The notes below the pieces were generated by a model. The model searched no databases and was not told the origin of the DNA. It saw only the letters and a program-made list of their open reading frames with translations. A stretch of DNA of 64,000 nt from Rhodocyclaceae bacterium. Its GTDB lineage: Bacteria; Pseudomonadota; Gammaproteobacteria; Burkholderiales; Rhodocyclaceae. Position 1 is the stretch's first letter. Every line of letters begins with the position of its first letter. Below, piece after piece: positions 24,639 through 35,361 of this stretch. The translations under genes and the position numbers were made by a program. The stretch spans positions 1 through 64,000 of the forward strand of contig JAGWTC010000008.1 of the NCBI GenBank assembly GCA_028869135.1, read 5' to 3'.

Positions 24639-25013
24639 CTACCGTGCATGTCCCTTTCCTTTAGCATTCGATAGTCTGTCGAGCGAACGCGCTTGAGACT
24701 CGATGGTTAATTGCTGTTCCAAGCAAACGAGCGTCAACGCTTCACACTTTGCCTCCAAGGCTTTTAGTTCTATTCGCAGTTGCTCGACCGACACTTTCTC
24801 CGTTGTTGCTCTTTTCTTGCTGGCAAGGCCAGATTGGCGAATACGCTCAACTAAGTCCACGTGGTTTCTGTAAAGTGCAGACCGCCCTACTTCAGCAATG
24901 CGACATACCTCGGTCACAGTAATTCGTTTTGGTGACTCCCTTTTCAGATAATCAAACGCAATTTCGACTTTTTGCCTTATACCTAATCCTTCATTCTCCA
25001 CGGACATATTCAC
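24639..25013 (-). CDS. ginD: GinD-like small HTH/coiled-coil protein
   Basis: A 124-residue basic protein. Residues 14-62 form a TetR-like helix-turn-helix (ITVTEVCRIAEVGRSALYRN) and residues 75-115 a probable coiled coil rich in Leu and Glu (QLRIELKALEAKCEALTL). Its size and layout match the fourth gene of ginABCD and TnpC of Tn554, a factor that helps orient or target recombination. It overlaps the third recombinase gene by four bases (ATGA) and is the last gene of the operon. The symbol rests on operon architecture. Confidence 0.7.
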   Translation of the reverse strand: MNMSVENEGLGIRQKVEIAFDYLKRESPKRITVTEVCRIAEVGRSALYRNHVDLVERIRQSGLASKKRATTEKVSVEQLRIELKALEAKCEALTLVCLEQQLTIESQARSLDRLSNAKGKGHAR

Positions 25014-26800
25014 TCCTCTCTAACTAGCCGCTTTTGGTTAAGAGAAACCAGCAACTCTTCTGTTTCTTCAAGTCGCGAGGCGCAAATGGCTCGGGCCTGC
25101 TCTGAAAGTGGATTAAGCTTTATGAAGTCTGACTCCCTTCGATGCCGCTCTTCCCACCACCGCCGGTGTTTTTCAGTCACCGCGAAATTTTTGCAAGACC
25201 GGCAAACACTCGGGCTGCGCCGTTCGAGACTTGGACCAGACGCATCTCCACGGCAAGCCGACGTATCTGCTGCATATAGGCAATAGCCCCAATCGCAAGG
25301 CGACAAATTTGCACCTTGCTCGATAAGGTCTTCAACGCTTTTCTTTAGCATGGTTCGACCTTTGAACCTTACCGGCATAAGCGTTCGATACTTTTCAAAG
25401 GTCTCGCCACCTAGGCCGCCGAGACTTTGACTGGTTAAAAGGTCTGTCAGGCCATTAGCCAAATCAGCTCGTGATGCTTCACCAATCAGCTGATGTAGAT
25501 CCAAATCTGAGCCCACATATCGTGAGTCAGTTATAAAGGTGGAGGCATGACCATAATGCGCAGCTAGCGGGCCTAGGCTGCTCTTGTCCCGTACGGCCAC
25601 AAAGGTGGCAAAGGTTTTCCTGGCCTGATGTAAATGGAAAGAACGGCGCAAGCCGTCAACGATCTTTTTACTGCAAGACCTTACGAATATCCCAACGTAC
25701 GCGGTAGCAAGCTGTGTATTCGCCATACGCCTGATTTTGGCTCCGCGTACAGGGACACAGCCATTACCGTTATATTTATAAAATAGATACTCTGTCCCGT
25801 CGGCAACGTGAGCCTCGCCAATACGGCGTAATTTTTCGATGGCTTCCACTACGGGTTTAGGCGCAATCCATGTCCTTGGCGCACTACCCTTTTTCGCGGC
25901 AATACCTGCCAAATAGTCAAACACTCGACCGGATCTGTGTTTTTCTCTACTGATACATTCCCGCTTCAGTGAAAGAAGCTCACTTCCACGGATCCCAGTA
26001 AAGAACAAGACGATTACCATCGTGGCACCGACCGACTTGCTCCAACAGCTCCGTATCACGGTATTCGGATTTCGATGATCGCCGGAAATTTCACACAGTT
26101 TCGCGAACAAATCGCTGCATGCGATTTCGGAGTATTCCTTTACTCTCGCCTTTTTTCTCCAACTACGAGTCTTGCCGATTGATTTCCCATCCACCTCTCG
26201 TAGTCGCTCAAACAACTGTACTAGCAGTGGCGTCGTTGAGTCTAACCATTCAATAGCAGCTGTCAGTATATCTATCGCATTCTGTTCCCCGATTGGTTTC
26301 CATCGCCCTACTGAGGGGGCTAGCTTTGAGAAACGCTCTATCTCCGGAATCAAGTAAGGCGACACCTTTAGGCTTGCCGCATACTGATCATTCACGTCCC
26401 ACATCGTCATCAATAGCCGTTGATATCCGGCCATGGTTTTATCAGAGACAAGGCGGTCTCCCCGATGGAAAACGTACTCCATAAATTGATATAGGTCCTC
26501 GGCGCTCAGCTGACTAAACTGCCATATTTCATTACGCCACATCCAGTGGCGTAAAACGCGCAAGCGATGATAGATGTTCTGGATTGACCCAGGACTTGTT
26601 GCCTCATTGTTTTGCTCCATCAAAGACACGATGGCCAAAAGAAATTCACGGCAACTTTTAATAGCACGTTCCCTTTGGAATTTCGTCGCCACCCCCTGGA
26701 GAAGCAGGCTGTCTATCCGCAGCTTAAACTCGATGCCATCATTGAGCGCACTAGCTTGAAGCTCGATCATCGTGCTTGTGACTTTTTTTATTAATCCCAC
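25010..26800 (-). CDS. ginC: Tyrosine recombinase 3 of the island (GinC-like)
   Basis: A 596-residue tyrosine recombinase. Catalytic elements in the second half: Arg in VLFFTGIRGSELLSL, HLHQARKTFATF (HxxR box), AHYGHASTFITDSRYVG with His and the Tyr nucleophile. After these comes a C-terminal extension with cysteines (LSPCDWGYCLYAADTSACRG, VCRSCKNF) that may bind zinc. Long recombinases with Cys-rich tails are typical of the Tn554/GInt group. It starts two bases after the second recombinase stop and overlaps ginD. Confidence 0.85.
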   Translation of the reverse strand: MGLIKKVTSTMIELQASALNDGIEFKLRIDSLLLQGVATKFQRERAIKSCREFLLAIVSLMEQNNEATSPGSIQNIYHRLRVLRHWMWRNEIWQFSQLSAEDLYQFMEYVFHRGDRLVSDKTMAGYQRLLMTMWDVNDQYAASLKVSPYLIPEIERFSKLAPSVGRWKPIGEQNAIDILTAAIEWLDSTTPLLVQLFERLREVDGKSIGKTRSWRKKARVKEYSEIACSDLFAKLCEISGDHRNPNTVIRSCWSKSVGATMVIVLFFTGIRGSELLSLKRECISREKHRSGRVFDYLAGIAAKKGSAPRTWIAPKPVVEAIEKLRRIGEAHVADGTEYLFYKYNGNGCVPVRGAKIRRMANTQLATAYVGIFVRSCSKKIVDGLRRSFHLHQARKTFATFVAVRDKSSLGPLAAHYGHASTFITDSRYVGSDLDLHQLIGEASRADLANGLTDLLTSQSLGGLGGETFEKYRTLMPVRFKGRTMLKKSVEDLIEQGANLSPCDWGYCLYAADTSACRGDASGPSLERRSPSVCRSCKNFAVTEKHRRWWEERHRRESDFIKLNPLSEQARAICASRLEETEELLVSLNQKRLVREE

Positions 26801-26802
26801 AA

Positions 26803-28506
26803 CTACTCCAAAAATGGGATGTTTGGTACCACGATGTTCTTTGCTGCCTCTAAGACCGTCGGGGAAACTTTGCTTAACAAATCGCGCTCAATGATTTCCA
26901 TAGTGGGGCGATAAGCTGCATCAAAACGAGCCGCCCAACCTGCAACCGTCCAGCGGGACTCGTGTCTTTTCAAGGCCTCGAGTGATTTGAGTAGCCTTGC
27001 AACAATAGCTAGATCATCTATGACTACGATCGCACCTGGGCAAGTAGCACAGTGGTAGAAGTTTTTACACATAGCACCTTTGCTGCTATTCGGTGCAATA
27101 CCGGCGTAAGGATCCCGGCAGTCGAATCCGAATACGGTAGAGAACTGGGTGTTGCTTTCGGCGCGGTTTCGGGCCGTCGATTTTTTTGGTTGCTTCTCCT
27201 GACACAGCTCATACAGTTGCCCCTGATATCGAGCAATCAGCTCATTTCCCTTTTCGACACTATCCAAGGTCTCAACGTAAGACGCCGTCGTCTTGGCTGA
27301 GCGGTGATTTAGCTTTTTCTTAGCGACAAGGAGGTCGCCACTTTGCTCGCTATGAAAGACTGCCGAGGTTTTTCGGAATTGTTTGAAATCGAAATCTGGC
27401 AGCCCATGTTTCTCAATGAATGCATCAAGCATGACATGGAGTAACTGCATGCACGGGACACTTGTACCTGGCTTGCCTTTGGCTACAAATAAGAGATTTT
27501 TTTCTTTCGCCGCCATGTGCGCTAACAGCGGCTCCGTCAACATGTTCAGTTGCATTACCAATGAGGGCGCTGCGCGCACTCTGGCCACGTTGAAGTCGGC
27601 CTTCTGCTCGGCATGTGACCGGCGTTTTACCCAAACGATCGATTTTCTGTCTTCGTTAATAGGGTGTGGTCGAACGCAGTTTCGTTCCAGTTGACGAATG
27701 GAAAAGGGATTTCCGGCTGTCTGTATGAGAATTGCCAAATAAAATGGGAATATGTCTTCAGGTCCGGGGAACAGCTGACGACTTAAAGCAGCGTGTCCCC
27801 CTGCCTCATTCACACGACGACTTAAGCTATTTCCGCTGCGGTTCACAACCTTCTGGTTTGGAATCACACCGTTGCCGATTTGTAGTAGCTCTTTCAGAAG
27901 CTGTCCAACTCGCTCTTCTTCCTTATTTGCCCAGCCCCCTTGCAGTAGCCGGTGTCCCGCGGATATTCGAGATTGAATTAGATCAATCTCCTGGTAGCAA
28001 TGCTTCAGGACTGTCTTGACAACATCTTCAGCCAAAGGCTTAGTCAGCTCCTTTTGCTGCTGAACTGTCCGTAGTCGAGGTAGCTTCAGGGCTTGGCCCC
28101 TGAAGAGATCCGTGTTTCGCTCGCACCACTGGAGCGCAATTTTGCAAACGTTATAAAGTGGCCGGCGCGTAGTTTCCTTAAGGTTTTGAGAGGCCAACCA
28201 GCCGTTTAGTCGAACCAAGGTGTCGACCGGTAGAAACTCCCCATCCGCCCATCCTTGGCCGCTGATGCATAGAGACAGCTTCCTGAGCGCGCGCCAGTTC
28301 TGTCGTTTTGTCTCCAATGAGTTATGAGAAAACTCGTTGATGAAGGCATCCCGCAAATATCGGGCGACATTTTGATTTAGAGATAGCGCCCCAAAGTCTA
28401 TGCGGGTCCTTACATCGCCATCGTCGTCTAGCAGCTCGACTACTAGTGAACTATTGCTCAAGTGAAGCTCCATAGAGGAATGCCAGTGCTTCCTCAACAG
28501 CATCAC
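26803..28506 (-). CDS. ginB: Tyrosine recombinase 2 of the island (GinB-like)
   Basis: A 567-residue divergent tyrosine recombinase. Catalytic candidates: Arg in GNPFSIRQLERN, FDFKQFRKTSAVF, and LNHRSAKTTASYVE with His and Tyr. The first Arg box is atypical. A Cys cluster, MCKNFYHCATCPGA, lies in the C-terminal region as in TnpB of Tn554. The 5' end overlaps the first recombinase gene by 56 bases. The annotated ATG is at 28506; an internal ATG 11 codons on is also possible. Confidence 0.85.
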   Translation of the reverse strand: MMLLRKHWHSSMELHLSNSSLVVELLDDDGDVRTRIDFGALSLNQNVARYLRDAFINEFSHNSLETKRQNWRALRKLSLCISGQGWADGEFLPVDTLVRLNGWLASQNLKETTRRPLYNVCKIALQWCERNTDLFRGQALKLPRLRTVQQQKELTKPLAEDVVKTVLKHCYQEIDLIQSRISAGHRLLQGGWANKEEERVGQLLKELLQIGNGVIPNQKVVNRSGNSLSRRVNEAGGHAALSRQLFPGPEDIFPFYLAILIQTAGNPFSIRQLERNCVRPHPINEDRKSIVWVKRRSHAEQKADFNVARVRAAPSLVMQLNMLTEPLLAHMAAKEKNLLFVAKGKPGTSVPCMQLLHVMLDAFIEKHGLPDFDFKQFRKTSAVFHSEQSGDLLVAKKKLNHRSAKTTASYVETLDSVEKGNELIARYQGQLYELCQEKQPKKSTARNRAESNTQFSTVFGFDCRDPYAGIAPNSSKGAMCKNFYHCATCPGAIVVIDDLAIVARLLKSLEALKRHESRWTVAGWAARFDAAYRPTMEIIERDLLSKVSPTVLEAAKNIVVPNIPFLE

Positions 28507-29611
28507 TTTGTATATCCAGCGCAGTTAAATAAATCTCTGTACTTTCGATGCTCCTATGGCCCATTAAAACTTGCAGGGTCTTGAGTGGATTAATGTTGTC
28601 GCCTGCTTCGTTCCGTCGTTGGAGAATTTGTAGAGTATTAACAGCAAACGTATGACGCAGGTGATGAAGCGTAGCGTCGCTACCGATGTCATCAGCCACA
28701 TCACGAAATCGCTTGGTCAGGATGCCTTTATCGACTTGTTTTCCGTTTAGGGAAAGAAACAAGTACTGCTCATGTCCGCTTTCAGGCTTTGGACGATCGG
28801 TGCGGATGTACCAATGCGTGTCCTCAACTAAAGCAATCGGCACATAAACATTTACTTCTCTACCGCCTTTGCGACGGATGCTCATTTCTAGTATGTGTTG
28901 ATTCGCTACACTCAGCCCGTTTAGCTTTGGCAGGTCTGATATCTGGAGCCTGCACAATTCAGAGCGCCGCATGCCCGTGATGACGGCCCATCTGAACATG
29001 AGTGAATACGGTTTATATGCTCGGAAGATGACTGCCGCAATTTCATCCCTCGTTAGGACACGAGGAATTCTTTCCGTCGGTTTTGGCAAGACTCGCTGCA
29101 CCCAACTCCGTCCGGCATATATTGACTTCGTGCTCAATGTTCCTTGAACCAGATTTAGTCCAAGCGGGCTACTAAGGCAGTTATTTTTTTGTGCCCACTC
29201 GTGAAACCGTATTGCGGTTCCAACTCGAAGATTTACTGTCTTCGCTGAATAACGACGATCTTCTTTTCGCGAAGGGGAATACAGTTTGTTTCGATACGCT
29301 TGGATGTTGATTTCGGTAGCCGTTTCTAACGATGTTTTCGTGCTGTCCAGATACATTAGCCAATCGACGAGGCACTCTCCGTACGTTCTAACCGTATCTC
29401 CTTCATTACTGGCGCTTTGAAGCGCATGTTCTAGGAGAAATAGGGTGGATGGCCAATGAATTTCGTTATGGTCCTTGAATATGACGACCACTATCGGGCA
29501 GTGAAGCAAAACCCCCTTTATTGAAACATTGCTTTTAATGTCTGCCGATTTGATAAAATCATCCAGATTACTATGTCGCCGGGGAAAGATTTTGACTGCC
29601 TGGTATCCCAT
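28451..29611 (-). CDS. ginA: Tyrosine recombinase 1 of the island (GinA-like)
   Basis: A 386-residue tyrosine recombinase from the ATG at 29611, chosen because GGAG lies just upstream; the outermost ATG at 29653 has no Shine-Dalgarno. The catalytic set is canonical: Arg in ITGMRRSELCRL, HHLRHTFAVN, LMGHRSIEST and the Tyr nucleophile in EIYLTALD. It resembles TnpA of Tn554. First gene of the operon, about 120 bases inside the right end of the island, reading inward. The three recombinases together presumably catalyse insertion into and excision from comM. Confidence 0.88.
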   Translation of the reverse strand: MGYQAVKIFPRRHSNLDDFIKSADIKSNVSIKGVLLHCPIVVVIFKDHNEIHWPSTLFLLEHALQSASNEGDTVRTYGECLVDWLMYLDSTKTSLETATEINIQAYRNKLYSPSRKEDRRYSAKTVNLRVGTAIRFHEWAQKNNCLSSPLGLNLVQGTLSTKSIYAGRSWVQRVLPKPTERIPRVLTRDEIAAVIFRAYKPYSLMFRWAVITGMRRSELCRLQISDLPKLNGLSVANQHILEMSIRRKGGREVNVYVPIALVEDTHWYIRTDRPKPESGHEQYLFLSLNGKQVDKGILTKRFRDVADDIGSDATLHHLRHTFAVNTLQILQRRNEAGDNINPLKTLQVLMGHRSIESTEIYLTALDIQSDAVEEALAFLYGASLEQ

Positions 29612-29728
29612 TTTTTCTCCGAAATGTCTGGAAACGCTAAGCCTTAGCCACATCGACTTAGCTACCGATTACTAGGTCGGAGGAGAAGATATCAAGCCTT
29701 ATCAGAGAGAAATGTGGACAAACAAAAT

Positions 29729-29739
29729 GTTCCACCTAA
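29729..29739 (-). repeat. Island right terminal inverted repeat
   Basis: GTTCCACCTAA on the plus strand is the reverse complement of TTAGGTGGAAC, matching the left end. comM resumes at the CCC codon 29742-29744, two bases beyond. Confidence 0.8.
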
Positions 29740-29741
29740 TG

Positions 29742-30323
29742 CCCGAGTTTGATCGGCGCGTGCTGGAGGCGCTGCGCGAACCGCTGGAAAGCGGCAACAT
29801 CCACGTTGCCCGGGCCGGCCGCCGCGCCAGCTTCCCGGCGCGCTTCCAGTTGCTTGCAGCGATGAATCCCTGCCCCTGCGGCTATCTCGGCCAGGCCAGA
29901 TGCCGCTGCACACCCGACCAGGTGGCACGTTACCGCAGCAAACTCTCGGGCCCGCTACTCGACCGCATCGACCTGATTCTCGACGTCGCCGCCGTCACCG
30001 AAGCCGAATTATCGACGCGCAGCGGCGGCGACTCGACCAGCCGCATACGCGATCGCGTCCGCACTGCCCGTCAGCGGCAACTGGAGCGACAGGGCAAGGC
30101 CAACGCACAGTTGAGCCCGGACGAAATCGAAACCCACTGCCCCACCGACCCGCAAGGCGAGGCCCTGCTGAAGCGCGCGCTCGATCAGCTCGATCTGTCC
30201 GCTCGCGGCTATCACCGCATTCTGCGGGTTGCGCGCAGCATCGCCGATCTCGCCGCCAGCGAAGCCGTCGGCGCGGCCCATATTGCCGAGGCCATCCAGT
30301 ACCGCCGGAGAATGCCAGGCTGA
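29742..30323 (+). pseudogene. comM: comM (yifB), 3' fragment
   Basis: Encodes the last 193 residues of ComM, beginning PEFDRRVLEALREPLESG and including AAMNPCPCGYLG, LSGPLLDRIDLILDV and the C-terminal domain ending IQYRRRMPG. It continues the fragment that stops at base 130. An in-frame ATG inside the island at 29712 could restart translation and yield a short fusion. Without the Walker A part that product would lack ATPase function. GC-rich backbone composition returns here. Confidence 0.93.
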
Positions 30324-30479
30324 GAGGGTCGGCCCAAAGGGGCTATTGCCGTTTTTTTGCCCGCCACCCAACATTCCTTCCCGACGCTTTTCAGCTCGGC
30401 GCAATCTGCCTGTCATACGAATGGCAAGAGGGAAAGATAGTCTTACGGTAAAATCCTGAGGATCAGGGGAATCCAATAC

Positions 30480-31646
30480 ATGAAAATTGCCATCGCCGGA
30501 ACCGGCTACGTCGGCCTTTCCAACGCCATTCTGTTCGCGCAGCACCACGAAGTTGTCGCGCTCGACATTTCGCCAGAGAAGGTCGATCTCATCAATCACA
30601 GGCGGTCGCCCATCGTCGACGCCGAGATCGAAGACTATCTTGCCCACAAGCCTCTGAATCTGCGCGCCACGCTCGACAAGCAGGAAGCCTACGCGGGCGC
30701 CGACTTCGTCGTCATCGCCACGCCGACCGACTACGATCCGGAGACAAACTACTTCAACACCGCTTCCGTCGAAGCCGTCATCAAGGACGTGAAGGCGATC
30801 AATCCGGATGCGGTGATGGTGATCAAGTCCACCATCCCGGTTGGCTATACCGAACGCATCAAATTCGAGCTCGATACCCAGAATCTGATCTTCTCGCCGG
30901 AGTTTCTGCGCGAGGGTACGGCGCTTTACGACAACCTTCACCCCTCGCGCATTGTCGTCGGCGAAAACTCCGAACGCGCCCGGGTCTTTGCCGAACTGCT
31001 GCGCGAAGGTGCACTGAAGCAGGACATTCCGGTTCTTTTCGCCAACTCGACCGAAGCCGAGGCGATCAAGCTGTTCGCCAACACCTTCCTGGCCATGCGT
31101 GTTGCCTACTTCAATGAGCTCGACACCTACGCCGCCATGCACGGTCTCGACTCGCGCACCATCATCGGCGGCGTCTGCCTCGACCCGCGCATCGGCACCC
31201 ATTACAACAACCCGTCTTTCGGCTACGGCGGTTACTGCCTGCCCAAGGACACCAAGCAATTGCTGGCCAACTACGAGTATGTTCCGCAGAACCTGATTCG
31301 CGCCATCGTCGATGCCAACAGCACGCGCAAGGATTTTGTGGCGATGGACATTATCCGCAATCGCCCCAAGGTGGTCGGCATCCATCGCCTGATCATGAAG
31401 AGCGGTTCCGACAATTTCCGCGCTTCCAGTATCCAGGGCATCATGAAGCGCATCAAGGCCAAGGGCATCGAGGTCATCGTCTACGAGCCCGCACTCCAGG
31501 AAGATCGTTTCTTCAACTCCGAAGTCGTCACCGATCTGGCCGATTTCAAGGCCCGTGCCGACATCATCGTCGCCAATCGTCGCACCGACGACCTCGCCGA
31601 CGTGGCCGACAAGGTCTATACGCGCGATCTGTTCGGCCAGGGCTGA
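30480..31646 (+). CDS. ugd: UDP-glucose 6-dehydrogenase
   Basis: A 388-residue enzyme oxidising UDP-glucose to UDP-glucuronate with two NAD+, feeding capsule, exopolysaccharide or LPS sugars. It has the same length as E. coli Ugd and is highly similar throughout. The NAD loop is [10 protein letters not shown]. The substrate and catalytic region are FSPEFLREG and [17 protein letters not shown] with the nucleophilic Cys. It ends KVYTRDLFG as in the enterobacterial enzyme. AGGGG precedes the ATG. Transcribed alone after the comM remnant, ahead of the MBL-fold gene. Confidence 0.95.
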   Translation: MKIAIAGTGYVGLSNAILFAQHHEVVALDISPEKVDLINHRRSPIVDAEIEDYLAHKPLNLRATLDKQEAYAGADFVVIATPTDYDPETNYFNTASVEAVIKDVKAINPDAVMVIKSTIPVGYTERIKFELDTQNLIFSPEFLREGTALYDNLHPSRIVVGENSERARVFAELLREGALKQDIPVLFANSTEAEAIKLFANTFLAMRVAYFNELDTYAAMHGLDSRTIIGGVCLDPRIGTHYNNPSFGYGGYCLPKDTKQLLANYEYVPQNLIRAIVDANSTRKDFVAMDIIRNRPKVVGIHRLIMKSGSDNFRASSIQGIMKRIKAKGIEVIVYEPALQEDRFFNSEVVTDLADFKARADIIVANRRTDDLADVADKVYTRDLFGQG

Positions 31647-31795
31647 GGCGGCACAGAACAGGGGGCGCCCCCTTGTGTGTCGCCTCCGCGCTCGGCAGCA
31701 CGGCAACAGGGCGGCTTTGCTGCATCTCGCGGGCGACTTCCGCGCAATGGTAGGATACGGGCCCTTGCCCGTCCTGTTTGCCCGTTCCTGCGCCC

Positions 31796-33429
<1,634 letters not shown>

Positions 33430-33462
33430 GGAACTCTCCTTAGACGCGCTGAGGACTCCAGA

Positions 33463-33630
33463 TCAGGCAAAGTCGCCGTAAGCGTCCCGGCTGGCCTGCG
33501 CGGCAGGCTTCTCGGAGGCCGGCGTGCATTCAACGTCGCCGAACCAGTCCTTGCTCGCCTTCACGTCCGCACAATCGCTGCCTTGGCAACCGGCCGAAGG
33601 AACGACGTGGCGATTTTCATTGGTATTCAT
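33463..33630 (-). CDS. Small acidic hypothetical protein
   Basis: A 55-residue soluble protein starting MNTNENRHVV and ending SRDAYGDFA, acidic, with three cysteines. AGGAAAGG precedes the ATG. It lies 17 bases downstream of a single-TM mini-gene on the same strand, so the two are probably cotranscribed. No recognised family. Confidence 0.55.
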   Translation of the reverse strand: MNTNENRHVVPSAGCQGSDCADVKASKDWFGDVECTPASEKPAAQASRDAYGDFA

Positions 33631-33647
33631 TTTCTATCCTTTCCTGT

Positions 33648-33779
33648 TCAGGCAAACAAGCGCACAAGCTCGCTCAGCAACACGGCCGCACCGCCTATGG
33701 CCACGGCAATACCGGCGGCGAATTGAAGATCCTTAACCCAATGCCGGCCGTGGCGATGCAAGTGGATTGAGTGGTTCAT
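33648..33779 (-). CDS. Small single-TM protein
   Basis: A 43-residue membrane peptide: MNHSIHLHRHGRHWVKDL followed by one transmembrane helix (FAAGIAVAIGGAAVLL). The His/Arg-rich N-terminus should stay in the cytoplasm. The ATG at 33779 has AGGAG at good spacing; longer upstream starts do not. It faces the next membrane protein gene divergently, about 90 bases away. Confidence 0.6.
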   Translation of the reverse strand: MNHSIHLHRHGRHWVKDLQFAAGIAVAIGGAAVLLSELVRLFA

Positions 33780-33867
33780 GATGGGGCTCCTGCGATTGGC
33801 TACGATTTGATTGTGGCGACGCGGCGCCATAGTTACCAATTGCGATTCGCTTTGGAGGAAATTGTCT

Positions 33868-34371
33868 TTGGCTATAGCTCTGAATCGAAGCCTGCGTTTC
33901 ATTGTCCTCAGCGGCGTGTTCGCCGGCACCGTGGCGACGCTCGCTCAGTTGCTGCTGTGGTGGCTGACTGCCGTTCCATTGCCGGATGTGCTCTATCGCG
34001 ATACGCGGCTGACGGCCGCCATCCTGCTTCCGCGCTCCATCCTTGCTCCCGAAAGCCTGTTTCAGGCGCCCGGCATGTTGGCGCTTCTGACGGCAACTGC
34101 CATCCATTTCACTTTATCCATGCTTTATTCGGCGATATTTTTCTATTTGACCGAATATTCGAAAGCGGCTGGCCGTAGGCCGCTGATGGCCGGGCTCGTC
34201 TTCGGCCTAGCGCTCTACGGCGTCAATATGTACGGCTTCACATTGCTGATGCCCTGGTTCGGCCTCGTGCGGGACTGCATCACCATTGCCGCGCACGCCG
34301 TTTTCGGCCTCTGTCTGGGCCTTGCCGTGCGCGCAAATACACGGCGCAAGTGCCCCCTATTGCCCATTTAG
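33868..34371 (+). CDS. Four-TM hypothetical membrane protein
   Basis: A 167-residue integral membrane protein. I chose the TTG at 33868 because GGAGGAAA lies about eight bases upstream; the ATG at 33811 has no such site. Hydrophobic helices lie near FIVLSGVFAGTVATLAQLLL, ATAIHFTLSMLYSAIFFY, LVFGLALYGVNMYGFTLL and CITIAAHAVFGLCLGLAV. No named function; small inner-membrane proteins of this shape are common in betaproteobacteria. Precedes minC by 85 bases. Confidence 0.75.
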   Translation: MAIALNRSLRFIVLSGVFAGTVATLAQLLLWWLTAVPLPDVLYRDTRLTAAILLPRSILAPESLFQAPGMLALLTATAIHFTLSMLYSAIFFYLTEYSKAAGRRPLMAGLVFGLALYGVNMYGFTLLMPWFGLVRDCITIAAHAVFGLCLGLAVRANTRRKCPLLPI

Positions 34372-34456
34372 TCCTGCCCGCCCAGTTGCTAGACTGGCCG
34401 CAATCCCAGAGACCGCGCGGATTTCCGCGTGTTTTCCGTAACTCATTGATACGCAA

Positions 34457-35332
34457 GTGACCCAGCCCGCTTCGCAAATTTCCCTGCCCTTGTCCGATCA
34501 ATCCACCCCCGCTGCAGCGCCGATCGAGTCGGCCCCCGCGACGATAGACTTCAAAGGCATCTCCCTGCCCGTGATGCAGGTGGCCCTGAGTCGACTCGAG
34601 CCGGAACAGATCGCGGCTGCCGTCAAGGCACGCTTCGGCAAGAATGCCGCCGGCTTTTTCGATAACGACGCGGCCGTGCTCGACCTCAACAAGGTCGAAG
34701 CCGACAGCGCCGACTGGACAGCAGTCAAGGCGCAACTCGCCGGTGCCAGCCTGCAGCTGGTGGCGGTCTACGGCGGCAACGAAGCCTTGCTGGCCTCGGC
34801 GCGCGAAGCCGGCCTCGCCGTGATCGATGCGCCGCCGGTATCACGCGCAACGCCCAAGACGAAGGAGCAAGCGCCGGTTGCGGAAGCCTCGACCGTAACG
34901 GCGCCCGCGGCAAAGACGGAAAAGCCCGCGGCATCCGTGCCGGCGCCCGCAGCGCCGACAGCATCGGCCGCGGCCATGGTCATCGACAAGCCGCTGCGCT
35001 CGGGACAACGTATTTACGCCAGAGGAGGCGATCTGGTGGTGCTGGCCATGGTCAGCGCCGGAGCAGAGGTTATTGCCGACGGCAATATCCACATTTACGC
35101 GCCGCTCCGCGGCCGCGCGCTGGCAGGCGCGCAGGGCGACCAGAAGGCGCGCATCTTCACCACCAGCTTCGAGGCGGAGCTGGTGTCCATTGCGGGCGTG
35201 TATCGCACCTTCGAGTCGCCGCAGCAGTTCGGCAAGCTCGCCGGCCAGCCCGTGCAAGTCAGCCTGATTGCAGACGAAAGCAAACCAAACGCAGAGCCCA
35301 AGCTCAACGTCGCAGCGCTCTCCACCCGCTGA
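34457..35332 (+). CDS. minC: Septum-site determining protein MinC
   Basis: A 291-residue inhibitor of FtsZ ring assembly with GTG start. The N-terminal FtsZ-inhibiting domain spans about residues 28-110. A long Ala/Pro/Lys-rich linker (about 125-175) follows, longer than in E. coli. The C-terminal beta-helix domain binds MinD ([47 protein letters not shown]). First of minCDE, with 29 bases to minD. Confidence 0.95.
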   Translation: MTQPASQISLPLSDQSTPAAAPIESAPATIDFKGISLPVMQVALSRLEPEQIAAAVKARFGKNAAGFFDNDAAVLDLNKVEADSADWTAVKAQLAGASLQLVAVYGGNEALLASAREAGLAVIDAPPVSRATPKTKEQAPVAEASTVTAPAAKTEKPAASVPAPAAPTASAAAMVIDKPLRSGQRIYARGGDLVVLAMVSAGAEVIADGNIHIYAPLRGRALAGAQGDQKARIFTTSFEAELVSIAGVYRTFESPQQFGKLAGQPVQVSLIADESKPNAEPKLNVAALSTR

Positions 35333-35361
35333 CTCCCCAAATTCTCATCAAGGAAAACACC

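Larger units (their letters stand above)
131..29741. mobile_element. GInt-like genomic island inserted in comM (about 29.6 kb)
   Basis: Both halves of comM are present in the same orientation, and everything between is absent from the normal gene, which defines the element. The ends carry an inverted TTAGGTGG. A ginABCD-like recombinase operon sits at the right end and reads leftward into the island. Cargo includes a ubiquitin-like conjugation operon, a sigma/ImmA-helicase operon, a retron, phosphoesterases and a nested metal-efflux transposon. The exact crossover is uncertain by a few bases: left GAAG (131-134) and right TG (29740-29741) lie between the inverted repeat and clear comM sequence. 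comM is a known insertion hotspot, for example for AbaR islands in Acinetobacter, but those use a different, Tni-type transposition machinery. Confidence 0.9.

Noticed and set aside
29712-30323. Independent Mg-chelatase-like gene starting at the ATG in the island end
   Set aside because: Its body is the exact continuation of the comM fragment at 2-130; the start codon is supplied by island DNA.
31662-31673. GGGGGCGCCCCC palindrome after ugd as a terminator
   Set aside because: No T run follows and the palindrome is too tight for a normal hairpin loop; function undecided.
30009-31706. 565-residue minus-strand ORF opposite ugd
   Set aside because: Antisense shadow; ugd on the plus strand is full length and conserved.
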